Of a DNA stretch of 44,452 nt, positions 9,382-17,963 are shown one piece after another; position 1 is the stretch's first letter, and the number at the start of each line of letters is the position of its first letter. Source of the stretch: Deltaproteobacteria bacterium (GTDB lineage: Bacteria > Desulfobacterota > Binatia > UBA1149 > CAITLU01); contig JACRCR010000089.1 of assembly GCA_016218925.1 (NCBI GenBank), positions 1 to 44,452 on the forward strand. The letters are read 5' to 3'. The position numbers and the translations under genes are program-made. Below the pieces are notes generated by a model that saw only the letters and a list, made by a program, of their open reading frames with translations, did not search any database and was not told where the DNA came from.

Positions 9382-10479
9382 CTAGTTGGCCGCGCTGCGC
9401 TTGACTGGAGGTGCAGCCTCTACCGGCACGTCTTCGTAACAGGCGCGCTGCTGCGGGGACATTGCAGCCACGTGCCTTCTGGCCTCGCCCGGCGTCACCG
9501 CTTCGAGCGAGCCGTCGGGATGCTGCACGACGACCCCGCTCTTTGTCAGCAGCTTGTAGCGGCGTTTGCGTTCGGCGCGATCGGGATGACACAGCAACTG
9601 GCAGTTGCCGCAGGTGAAGTTGATCTTTCGCTGCCCGGGCATCGCCGGATGATGAAAACCGCCTTCGATCTGCGGGCGCGGCCACGAGTCCATTACTCCC
9701 TTGAGCAGAGCCGCCTCGAATTCTTCATCCTTCTCGGGAATCGAGAAGCGACCCGGTGACCAGGTCGACCACTTTCCGTTCTGCGCCAGTCCGGTAAAAC
9801 CTCCGCAAACCAGATCGCAGCGATGATAGCTCAGCCGCTGCGAGTAGCTGAACTCCATCCCGCCCATCGTGACGGTGGTCTTGTCCTTCTTGTCCATCAG
9901 ACCCGACAGACACGACGCCATGCAGAGCTTGCAGTCATCGCAGTACTTTTCCTGAGGCGGAAGCGGATCGGTTGGCGCGAGATCGGCGGTCGTGACCACC
10001 GCGCCGAGAATGACGGCGGCACCGTGACTCTTGGTGATCAGGTTTCCCGACAGACCGAGCCACCCCACACCCGAACGCACCGCGAGGTAACGATGCGAGA
10101 GGTCGGGCATGAAATCGACCAGGCCCTTGGGCGTGTCCTTGCGATAAACGACGTTCGCGGAGACCCCGAAGGAGGGATACCCGCGCTGGTCGAAGTAAGT
10201 GGCCAGCCCGGTGGCCAGCCCGGTGACGAAGAAGTTGGTGTGAATGTTGTCGTCCTGGTGACCAGCCTGGTCCTGCTTGGCCAGGAAGCGCTCGATCTTC
10301 ACCGGGTCCAGGGGCACCGCAAAGCTCACCGCCGACTTTGCCCCGGGCAACACGTAGCCGAGGTCGGTGGAGGGCGGCCCACCCGCCAGGGTCTCGGTGG
10401 TCGCGACGCCGGCCGCGCAGGCGCCCTGCAACATCAGGTAGTCGATCGCGAACTGCGCGAGCCCTTGCCTGTCATCCAT
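9382..10479 (-). CDS. QueG-like 4Fe-4S protein (epoxyqueuosine reductase-like)
   Basis: 365 aa from the ATG at 10479. The frame is open 35 codons further upstream, but that stretch crosses the operator and is Cys/Arg-rich. The chosen start has AGGGAGA upstream. Two ferredoxin-type clusters are visible: C180-x2-C183-x2-C186-x3-C190, and C290-x2-C293-x3-C297, with further C221 and C225. The central GVGWLGLSGNLITKSHGAAV is the family's conserved core. The layout matches the epoxyqueuosine reductase/reductive-dehalogenase-like group, but cobalamin binding cannot be shown and tRNA modification is unproven; a xenobiotic-type reduction is as likely. It is divergent from a TetR gene and probably repressed by it. 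Confidence 0.82.
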   Translation of the reverse strand: MDDRQGLAQFAIDYLMLQGACAAGVATTETLAGGPPSTDLGYVLPGAKSAVSFAVPLDPVKIERFLAKQDQAGHQDDNIHTNFFVTGLATGLATYFDQRGYPSFGVSANVVYRKDTPKGLVDFMPDLSHRYLAVRSGVGWLGLSGNLITKSHGAAVILGAVVTTADLAPTDPLPPQEKYCDDCKLCMASCLSGLMDKKDKTTVTMGGMEFSYSQRLSYHRCDLVCGGFTGLAQNGKWSTWSPGRFSIPEKDEEFEAALLKGVMDSWPRPQIEGGFHHPAMPGQRKINFTCGNCQLLCHPDRAERKRRYKLLTKSGVVVQHPDGSLEAVTPGEARRHVAAMSPQQRACYEDVPVEAAPPVKRSAAN

Positions 10480-10536
10480 GCTGGGTCTCTCCCTGCCCGG
10501 TGCCGCGATTTTGCCTCTTGCATCGGCCCGACAAAG

Positions 10537-10551
10537 TGTACAGCATGTACA
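10537..10551. promoter_or_regulatory. TGTACA-N3-TGTACA operator
   Basis: Two copies of the self-complementary hexamer TGTACA separated by GCA form a 15-bp near-perfect dyad in the divergent region between the QueG-like gene (start 10479) and the TetR gene (start 10619). A likely -10 element TACAAT (10548-10553) for the rightward promoter overlaps the second half. Position and symmetry fit the binding site of the adjacent TetR regulator, controlling both genes. Regulator assignment is inference. Confidence 0.65.
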
Positions 10552-10618
10552 ATACTTGCGGGCAGGCTGCAAGAAACAACTCACTGATGGATTTCAGCAG
10601 CCAAGCCGAGGGCGAGGT

Positions 10619-11290
10619 ATGACCAGTCCCGGAAGGACGGCCCCGCGCCCTTACCTGCGAGCCGACGAGCGCCGCCAGCAGTTGCTCGATGCGGCTGCGG
10701 ATCTGGTCGGCAAGCGCGGTTGGAGCGCGCTCGGCATCGTACCTCTGGCGGCCGCCGCAGGCGTGAGCCGCCAGCTCGTCTACGAACACTTCGCCGACAC
10801 CTCCGATCTGCTCGCGCGTGTGATGCGCCATCTCTTCGAGCGCGCGCACGCAGCGACCGCACTGATCGTCTCGGCCGCCGCGCCTGACGACGCCGGGAGC
10901 GTCGTCAGGCGCGCCTACGAAGTGTACCTCGCGCTTCCGCGCGCGCAGCGCCGGGCACTTCGCGCGCTTGCCGCGGACAGCGACCCGGGTTTCCCGGAAC
11001 TGGACCGCGCGCGCCATCTGATGCGCCACGAGATCCTTGGACTATGGGTGCCCTATGTGCGCCGGCGCACCGGTCTCAGCGAACCGAAGGCGCGAGCGCT
11101 CGCGTGGATGTTCACGACGGCCGCGTGGGGAATCACCGACCTGGTCGAGGACGGAACGCTCTCGCAGGATGCCGCGACGGCATTGCTGACCGACGTCGTC
11201 ACAACCGCGGTGGTCTCGACGGACGGCACACGCGCGCGCGGCTCGACCGCAACCGGCGGCGCGGCGCGGCGCGCAAGGCAACGTTTGTAG
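10619..11290 (+). CDS. TetR/AcrR family transcriptional regulator
   Basis: 223 aa from the ATG at 10619, just after GAGGGCGAGG; the longer open frame upstream lies over the operator and was not chosen. Residues about 15-65 are the TetR DNA-binding domain (LLDAAADLVGKRGW, then the HTH AAAAGVSRQLVYEHF). The rest is a helical ligand-binding and dimerisation domain with an unusually arginine-rich C-terminal tail. It probably represses itself and the divergent QueG-like gene from the TGTACA dyad. It may also affect the DUF1329 gene, which starts 68 nt downstream on the same strand. Confidence 0.9.
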   Translation: MTSPGRTAPRPYLRADERRQQLLDAAADLVGKRGWSALGIVPLAAAAGVSRQLVYEHFADTSDLLARVMRHLFERAHAATALIVSAAAPDDAGSVVRRAYEVYLALPRAQRRALRALAADSDPGFPELDRARHLMRHEILGLWVPYVRRRTGLSEPKARALAWMFTTAAWGITDLVEDGTLSQDAATALLTDVVTTAVVSTDGTRARGSTATGGAARRARQRL

Positions 11291-11358
11291 GGCCGGCTGC
11301 TCCTGCGTGAGGGCGGCCGGGAACTTCTGATCGATTTGAAGCAGAGGAGTAGAAAGCG

Positions 11359-12648
11359 ATGCGAAGATGGGGAAGAGCGGTATTGGTGCTGGCGGCAGTG
11401 GCGATGTCGTCGCCTGCGGCACGTGCCGGCGACGATGTCGCGCCCGGCGAGATGATCACCAAGGCCACGGCCGAAAGGGTCAAGGACCTGGTCTCACCGG
11501 GAGTGTCGTGGGCAGTTGTCAACGGGATGGACCTGAGCATCGTCCCGTACGAGAAGATCCCGCTTCCCGCTGCCTACCAGCAAGCTACCGAGAAGTACTC
11601 TGGCCAGACGAAACTCGGCGAGCGGCTCTATCTGGAGAACTGGGTGGCGGGGCGGCCATTCCCTACGGTGGATGCGAAAGATCCACTGGCGGCGCCCAAG
11701 ATCATGTACAACTTCCAGAACACCCACTACTTCACCGACGATCTCAACCTCCATCTGGTCGATGCCGACACCGGGTCGTTGTACGTGGACGCCAACGGCA
11801 ATCGTCACTACGACGTGGAGAGGCACTTCGTCGCCGATTGGGTCAGGGTGCTGCCGTACACCGGGCGCCTGCATCACGACCCGATGCCGGCCTTCACCGA
11901 GAACCGTGACCAGACCTTCCGCAAGTCGGGACTGTACCCGCTGATCGAACCGTTCGACCTCAAAGGCGTCGGCGGCATCAGCTATCGCTACCTGGATCAC
12001 GTCAAGCAGGACGACACCTGGCTGTACCTTCCGTTCGTGCGGCGTGTGCGCCGCATGTCGAGCGCCCAGCGCAGCGACGCGCTGTTCGGCCAGGACATCG
12101 ACGTCGACAGCTACGGCGGCTACGCGGGCCAGATTCCGTGGTTCGACTGGAAGTTCCTCGGTGAGAAGCCGATGCTCGCCTCCTTGCACGGCGTGCGCCT
12201 GCCGCCCGAACCGTGCAAGAAGGACGGCGGCCTGACGTTCTGCGAGAACTGGGAGAAGCGTCCCGGCGTCTACGTCATCGAAGGCACGCCGAAGGTTTCC
12301 AACTACGCCTACTCCAAGCGCGTGATCTACGTCGACAAGGAGACGTCGTTCATCATCTACTCGGACCTGTACGACAACGGCGGCCAGCTCTGGAAGGTGG
12401 TGATGCAGAGCATCCGCACGTCCAAGCGCCCCAACCCGAAGGTCAACTACGAGTACCCCGAGCCGCGCATGTTCATCTACGCTTTCAGCGTGATCGACAT
12501 GCAACTCATGCACGGAACGCGCGCGGCGATTCCGGGCATCGGCTTCCCCGACGAGGCCGGATGGTACATCGACATCGGCGCCGACAAGCCCCAGTCCGCC
12601 CAGGAGGACTGGTTCACGATCGCGGGACTGATCTCGGCCGGACGCTGA
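11359..12648 (+). CDS. DUF1329 family envelope protein
   Basis: 429-aa exported protein; signal peptide residues 1-23 (cleavage after ARA), start supported by GAGGAG at 11344-11349. The body matches DUF1329: KLGERLYLENWVAGRPFP near residue 85-100, PKIMYNFQNTHYF, and repeated beta-rich tyrosine segments (YSKRVIYVDKETSFIIYSDLYD). Known relatives have a LolB-like half-barrel fold and usually sit beside DUF1302 and RND-type exporters in hydrocarbon- or terpenoid-related loci. Those partners are absent here. Role inferred: lipid or hydrophobic-compound handling at the outer membrane. It lies between two TetR genes and may be controlled by the one at 10619. Confidence 0.88.
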   Translation: MRRWGRAVLVLAAVAMSSPAARAGDDVAPGEMITKATAERVKDLVSPGVSWAVVNGMDLSIVPYEKIPLPAAYQQATEKYSGQTKLGERLYLENWVAGRPFPTVDAKDPLAAPKIMYNFQNTHYFTDDLNLHLVDADTGSLYVDANGNRHYDVERHFVADWVRVLPYTGRLHHDPMPAFTENRDQTFRKSGLYPLIEPFDLKGVGGISYRYLDHVKQDDTWLYLPFVRRVRRMSSAQRSDALFGQDIDVDSYGGYAGQIPWFDWKFLGEKPMLASLHGVRLPPEPCKKDGGLTFCENWEKRPGVYVIEGTPKVSNYAYSKRVIYVDKETSFIIYSDLYDNGGQLWKVVMQSIRTSKRPNPKVNYEYPEPRMFIYAFSVIDMQLMHGTRAAIPGIGFPDEAGWYIDIGADKPQSAQEDWFTIAGLISAGR

Positions 12649-12784
12649 GCGAACGACCTGAGCCGGCCGCTCGCGGCCTCATGCGCACGCGGACCCGCAG
12701 ACCAGGCGGCCCGTGCATGGGCACCGCGTTGCCCGGCGAGCGGCCGGACCGACCCGAGGAAACTGCCCGACATCACCGAACGTC

Positions 12785-12834
12785 TTGACATCGGCCGGTT
12801 TCGCCGGCTATAGAGGAACCGGAATTCCGGTTCC
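12785..12834 (+). promoter_or_regulatory. TetR promoter with 20-bp palindromic operator
   Basis: A consensus -35 TTGACA (12785-12790) and -10 TATAGA (12809-12814), with an 18-bp spacer, are followed directly by a perfect 20-bp palindrome of half-site GGAACCGGAA (12815-12834). The palindrome covers the expected transcription start near 12821, and the TetR ATG follows at 12845. This is the textbook layout of an autorepressed TetR operon. Binding is inferred from the geometry. Confidence 0.75.
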
Positions 12835-12844
12835 GGTTAGGCGA

Positions 12845-13539
12845 ATGGGCGAGACGGCAGTGCAGACACCGGTGCGCATGCTGCAGTGGGTGAGAACCCC
12901 GCAGCAGGCGCGCACGCGCGAAGGGCTCACCCGCTTGCTCGACGCCGCCGAGACGCTGGTGGCTGCCAAGGGTTTCGACGAGGCCGGCATCGCCGAGATC
13001 GCGCGCATGGCCCAGTCGTCGGTCGGCGCCTTCTACCGCCGCTTCGCCGACAAGGACGGCCTGCTGCACGCGTTGCACGAACGCTTCTGCGACGAGGCAC
13101 GCGCAACCGCGGACGAGACTCTCGACCCCTCACGCTGGACCGGCGCACCGACCGACGAGGTCGCGCACGAGTTCACCGCTTTCATCGTGCAGGTGTTTCG
13201 CGAGCGCGAAGGCTTCTTCCGCGCCATCTTGCAGCGCGGTACCTCCGACGGCGTCGTGCGAGAGCGAACCGACCGGCTGTTCGAGCACCTGGCGGAGCGA
13301 CTGGCCGCGCTGCTGCGCGGCCGCAGCGGTGACATCGCGCACCGCGATCCGAAGCTGGCGGCCATCGTGGGCCTGCGCGTCGTAGTCGGCGCGCTCACCC
13401 ACACGATCCAGGCGCAGCCCCACACCCTGCCCCTGTCAGACGAGCGGCTCGCCGCCGAACTGGCCCGGGTCTTCATCGCGTATCTGGGCGTTTCCCCGCC
13501 CACTACCGTCACGACACAAGCAAGAAGGAGAACGCCGCA

Positions 13540-13543
<4 letters not shown>
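12845..13543 (+). CDS. TetR/AcrR family transcriptional regulator
   Basis: 232 aa from the ATG at 12845, which lies 11 bp after the palindromic operator; the upstream open frame would run over the promoter. The DNA-binding domain covers about residues 20-70, with TRLLDAAETLVAAKGF and HTH IARMAQSSVGAFYRRFADKD. The C-terminal domain resembles that of regulators sensing hydrophobic ligands. Its stop codon overlaps the start of the diiron protein (ATGA at 13540-13543), so the two genes are translationally coupled and the regulator probably controls that protein together with itself. Confidence 0.92.
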
Positions 13544-14568
<1,025 letters not shown>

Positions 14569-14919
14569 TTTCAGCTCCACGGCGCCGGATCGCTGGAGCG
14601 GCGATCCGGCGCCGTGGAGGCTGCCCGGCGCGCCGCAACGGCGTCGCTCGCGTGGAACTCGCTCCCGGCCACTCGTACCCTTCGTCTCGCCTCCGACCGG
14701 TCCGCACGGCATGTCGCAGGCCGCGACTCGACCCCATCCCCCCGAACGGCGGCTCCGGGGCCTGGTGACGAGGTGCGGCCTTTCGTGCACTCGACGGCCG
14801 GACATGCCGGGCGCGCCATTCGATAACGTGGCGCCCCTGTCCTATCTGGTGTCCTGACGGGCGGGGGGTTCACGACGATCTTCGACACGAACAATTCGAA
14901 ACACGACGCTGCTGCGACA
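14569..14919. other. 351-bp intergenic stretch with a strong hairpin
   Basis: Apart from the 19-bp inverted repeat at its left end (listed separately), I see no gene or RNA. The kinase reading frame is open back to a TAA at 14824, but without ATG or GTG before 14920. No clear promoter was found. Confidence 0.5.
14575..14619. terminator. perfect 19-bp hairpin after the diiron gene
   Basis: Arms 14575-14593 and 14601-14619 are exact reverse complements (beginning CTCCACGGCGCC) around a 7-nt loop, starting 7 nt after the stop codon. There is no T-tract, so it is not a standard rho-independent terminator. It may act as an RNA-stabilising structure or a bidirectional stop. Confidence 0.55.
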
Positions 14920-17889
14920 TTGCGTGCGAGACAGCAGAACCTGGTCCGCTGGCTGAGCGGGGCCGCAGTCGTGTTGGTGGTGCTCGGCGCGACCGCTGCA
15001 ACAGCGCTGTTCCGCAGGGCGGCCGACGAGTATGGCGATGTGGAGAAGCGGCTGATCTCGCTCGACCAAAGCGCGCATGAGTTGAACAGTCTCGAATGGA
15101 GGGCCATCGCCGAGAAATCACTGGACGCCGAGGCGTCAGAACACCTGGACACAGCACGCTCGAACTTCGAGAGTGTTTTGGCGGACCTCGCCAGCCACAG
15201 CTTCGATCCGCAGCCGCTCCGAAACGTTTCTACCCGCTACAACGCCTATCGCCAGGCGGCGGACGAGGAGTTCGCACTCATCGCGGACGGCAGGATTGAT
15301 GAAGCGACCTCGCTGGACGACACCCGAGTAGACCCGGCATTCGATGCGCTGCTCGAATCCATTTCGGAGGCCGCCATGGTTTATGGCGCCGCGGCGCGCT
15401 CGCAGATACGCGTCGCCAACGGCAGTTCCATCCTGGTGATGCTGTTCGCCACCGGAGTCATCGGGCTCCTTTTCTGGCGATTCAGCCGTGCGCAGTTGGC
15501 ATCCGAGTTCGCGATCACCGAGCAGAATATGCTGCGCGAGACCAACCAGGCGCTGCACGGCGAGGTCACGGAGCGCCGGCGCGCCGAGACCGCGCTGCAG
15601 ACTTCCAATTCGCTGCTGGTCGCCGCACTGGAATCCACCGCGGATGGCGTGCTGGTAGTTGACGACACCGGAAAGGTAACCGCCTCCAACCGGCGTTTCA
15701 TGGAACTGTGGCGCATCCCCGAAAGTGTGATAGAGACGCGCGACGACGAACGTCTGGTCGACTTCGTTCTCGATCAGCTATTGTATCCCGAAGCCTTCCT
15801 GAACAAGATCCACGAGCTCTACCAGACGCCCGCCGCGAGTTCCCTGGACGAACTCGTCTTCAAGGACGGTCGCATATTCGAGCGCTACTCCCTGCCTCAG
15901 CGCATCGACGATTCCATAGTCGGGCGGGTGTGGAGTTTTCGCGACATCACCGAACGCAGGCGAGCCGAGGAGGAGATCGCCCGCACGGCGAGGGAGTGGC
16001 AAACGACCTTCGACGCGACCAACGACGCGATCTGGATTCTGGACACAGACCGCCGGGTGCTGCGCTCGAACAAGACCGCGGAGCGGTTCTTCGATCGCCC
16101 TTGTGCGCAAATGATCGGCGAGTATTGCTACCTGATCGTCCATGGCACCACCGGACCGCATCCGGACTGTCCGGTCGAGCGGGCACTGCGCAGTCGACGT
16201 CGCGAAACAACGGAATTCGACCGTAATGGCCGCCGGCTCGAGGTGATCGTGGATCCGATCTTCGATGCCGCCGGCCGCTGGGCCGGCGCCGTACACATCG
16301 TCAGCGACATTACCGAACGCAAGCGAGTAGAGGAGGCACTGCTGGACAGCGAAGAGCGATACCGGAGCCTCTTCGCCCGCGCCGGCGACGGCATCTTCCT
16401 GCTGACCCGTGACGGCAAGCTCGCCGAGGTCAATGACTCCTACGCCCGAATGCACGGCTACGGTGCCAGCGAAATGCTGGAGATGACCCTGAAGGATTTC
16501 ACGACGCCGGAATCGCTGCCGAGAATGAACGAGTTGATACGCAGAGTCCTGGCCGGGGAGCATGTGACCTTCGAGGCGGAACACCTGCATCGCGATGGCC
16601 ACGTCTTCCAGACCGAGGTATCGGCCAGCCCGATCTCGTCGGGCGGCAAGTCCTACGCGCTGTGCTTTCACCGCGACATCACCCAGCGCCTGCGCGGCGA
16701 GCAGGTCCGCGCGCAGTTGCAGGCCCAGCTCTATCAGGCGCACAGGCTCGATGCGCTGGGCACGCTCGCCAGCGGCATCGCGCACGATTTCAACAACATC
16801 CTCGGAGCGATCATCGGCAACGCCGAACTGGCGCGGCAAGACGTCGGCGCCGACCACGCGGCGCTTCCCAGCATCGAGGAAATCCGCAAGGCCAGTATCC
16901 GCGCCAAAGAACTGGTGAGGCGTATTCTCGTCTTCGGGCGCCAGCAGCAGCAGCCACGAGGCGTGATCGCACTGCGTCCGGTCGCAGAAGAAGCGGTGTC
17001 GCTGCTGCGTGCGGTCATTCCTTCGGGTTTCGAACTCGCCACCGCTTTCGCCCCGGGCGCTCCGACCGTGCTCGGCGACCCGACCGACATCCATCAGGTT
17101 CTGGTCAATCTGTGCACCAACGCCTGGCAGGCCAGCGAAGGACAGGTCGGCCGCATCGACATCGCCCTGGACGATGTCACGCTCGATGCCGAAGCGACGC
17201 GAGCCAACACCGATCTGCAGCCCGGTCGTTACGCGCGCCTGTCGGTGACCGACGCCGGCCGCGGAATGGACCCAGACACGGTCGAGCGGATATTCGAGCC
17301 GTTCTTCACGACCAAGTCCGTCGGCGAGGGCACCGGGCTCGGCTTGTCGGTCGTGCACGGGATCGTGATGGCACACGGCGGCGCCATCACCGTGGAAAGC
17401 CAGCCCGGTGCGGGCACCACCGTCAGTATCTACTTCCCCGCGGCGCAAACGCCGGCGCCGCAGGTCGTCTCGGCAACCGATGCGTCGCAGGCCGTTTCGG
17501 CGGCACCGGGCGACAAGCACGTTCTCTACGTGGACGACGAAGAGGCGCTGGTGTTCCTGGTGACTCGCACGCTGGAACGGATGGGGTTCCGTGTCAGCGG
17601 ATACACACGCCCGGCAGAGGCGCTAGCTGCCGTGCGCACCGACCCCGCGCAATTCGACCTCGCCATCACCGACCTCAACATGCCGGGACTGTCCGGCCTG
17701 GAGGTCGCGCACGAACTACTGCGGCTGCGGCCGGATCTGCCGGTGGTGCTGGCCTCAGGCTACGTCACCGACGAGCTGCGCGCGGAGGCTCTCGCGGCTG
17801 GTGTCCGCGACGTGATCTACAAGCCGAACACGATGGAGGAACTCGGCGAAGTCGTGCAGCGTCTGATGGGTGGCACCCGCAGCGCCTAG
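14920..17889 (+). CDS. hybrid sensor histidine kinase/response regulator with three PAS domains
   Basis: 989 aa. Order: TM1 (about 12-31), periplasmic four-helix-type sensor (32-165), TM2 (169-187), coiled coil, PAS1 (230-345), PAS2 (355-467), PAS3 (475-590), HisKA with phospho-accepting H622 in [10 protein letters not shown], HATPase (NLCTNAW as N box, DAGRGMD as G1, [11 protein letters not shown] as G2), and a receiver domain with phosphorylated D918 in TDLNMPG and a conserved IYKPN lysine. PAS2 contains a Cys/His-rich loop (C395, C403, HPDCP), suggesting redox or metal sensing. The only visible start is TTG at 14920 without a good ribosome site, so the N-terminus is uncertain. No response regulator with DNA-binding output lies nearby, so the pathway target is unknown. 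Confidence 0.92.
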   Translation: MRARQQNLVRWLSGAAVVLVVLGATAATALFRRAADEYGDVEKRLISLDQSAHELNSLEWRAIAEKSLDAEASEHLDTARSNFESVLADLASHSFDPQPLRNVSTRYNAYRQAADEEFALIADGRIDEATSLDDTRVDPAFDALLESISEAAMVYGAAARSQIRVANGSSILVMLFATGVIGLLFWRFSRAQLASEFAITEQNMLRETNQALHGEVTERRRAETALQTSNSLLVAALESTADGVLVVDDTGKVTASNRRFMELWRIPESVIETRDDERLVDFVLDQLLYPEAFLNKIHELYQTPAASSLDELVFKDGRIFERYSLPQRIDDSIVGRVWSFRDITERRRAEEEIARTAREWQTTFDATNDAIWILDTDRRVLRSNKTAERFFDRPCAQMIGEYCYLIVHGTTGPHPDCPVERALRSRRRETTEFDRNGRRLEVIVDPIFDAAGRWAGAVHIVSDITERKRVEEALLDSEERYRSLFARAGDGIFLLTRDGKLAEVNDSYARMHGYGASEMLEMTLKDFTTPESLPRMNELIRRVLAGEHVTFEAEHLHRDGHVFQTEVSASPISSGGKSYALCFHRDITQRLRGEQVRAQLQAQLYQAHRLDALGTLASGIAHDFNNILGAIIGNAELARQDVGADHAALPSIEEIRKASIRAKELVRRILVFGRQQQQPRGVIALRPVAEEAVSLLRAVIPSGFELATAFAPGAPTVLGDPTDIHQVLVNLCTNAWQASEGQVGRIDIALDDVTLDAEATRANTDLQPGRYARLSVTDAGRGMDPDTVERIFEPFFTTKSVGEGTGLGLSVVHGIVMAHGGAITVESQPGAGTTVSIYFPAAQTPAPQVVSATDASQAVSAAPGDKHVLYVDDEEALVFLVTRTLERMGFRVSGYTRPAEALAAVRTDPAQFDLAITDLNMPGLSGLEVAHELLRLRPDLPVVLASGYVTDELRAEALAAGVRDVIYKPNTMEELGEVVQRLMGGTRSA

Positions 17890-17890
17890 C

Positions 17891-17917
17891 GTGCCGGGGG
17901 TCACGTGCCGGGGGTCA
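17891..17917. repeat. tandem 13-bp repeat GTGCCGGGGGTCA
   Basis: Two exact copies (17891-17903 and 17905-17917), separated by one base, lie between the convergent kinase and helicase genes. Copies are direct, so this is not a hairpin terminator. It may be a REP-like element or a replication-slippage product. Confidence 0.6.
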
Positions 17918-17963
17918 AGTCGCGCCTTTCGATTTGTCTCCTCGACCGGCCGGTTTCGAACGC

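Noticed and set aside
15778-17520. 580-codon antisense frame within the histidine kinase
   Set aside because: Lies opposite the PAS and kinase domains and has no recognisable feature.
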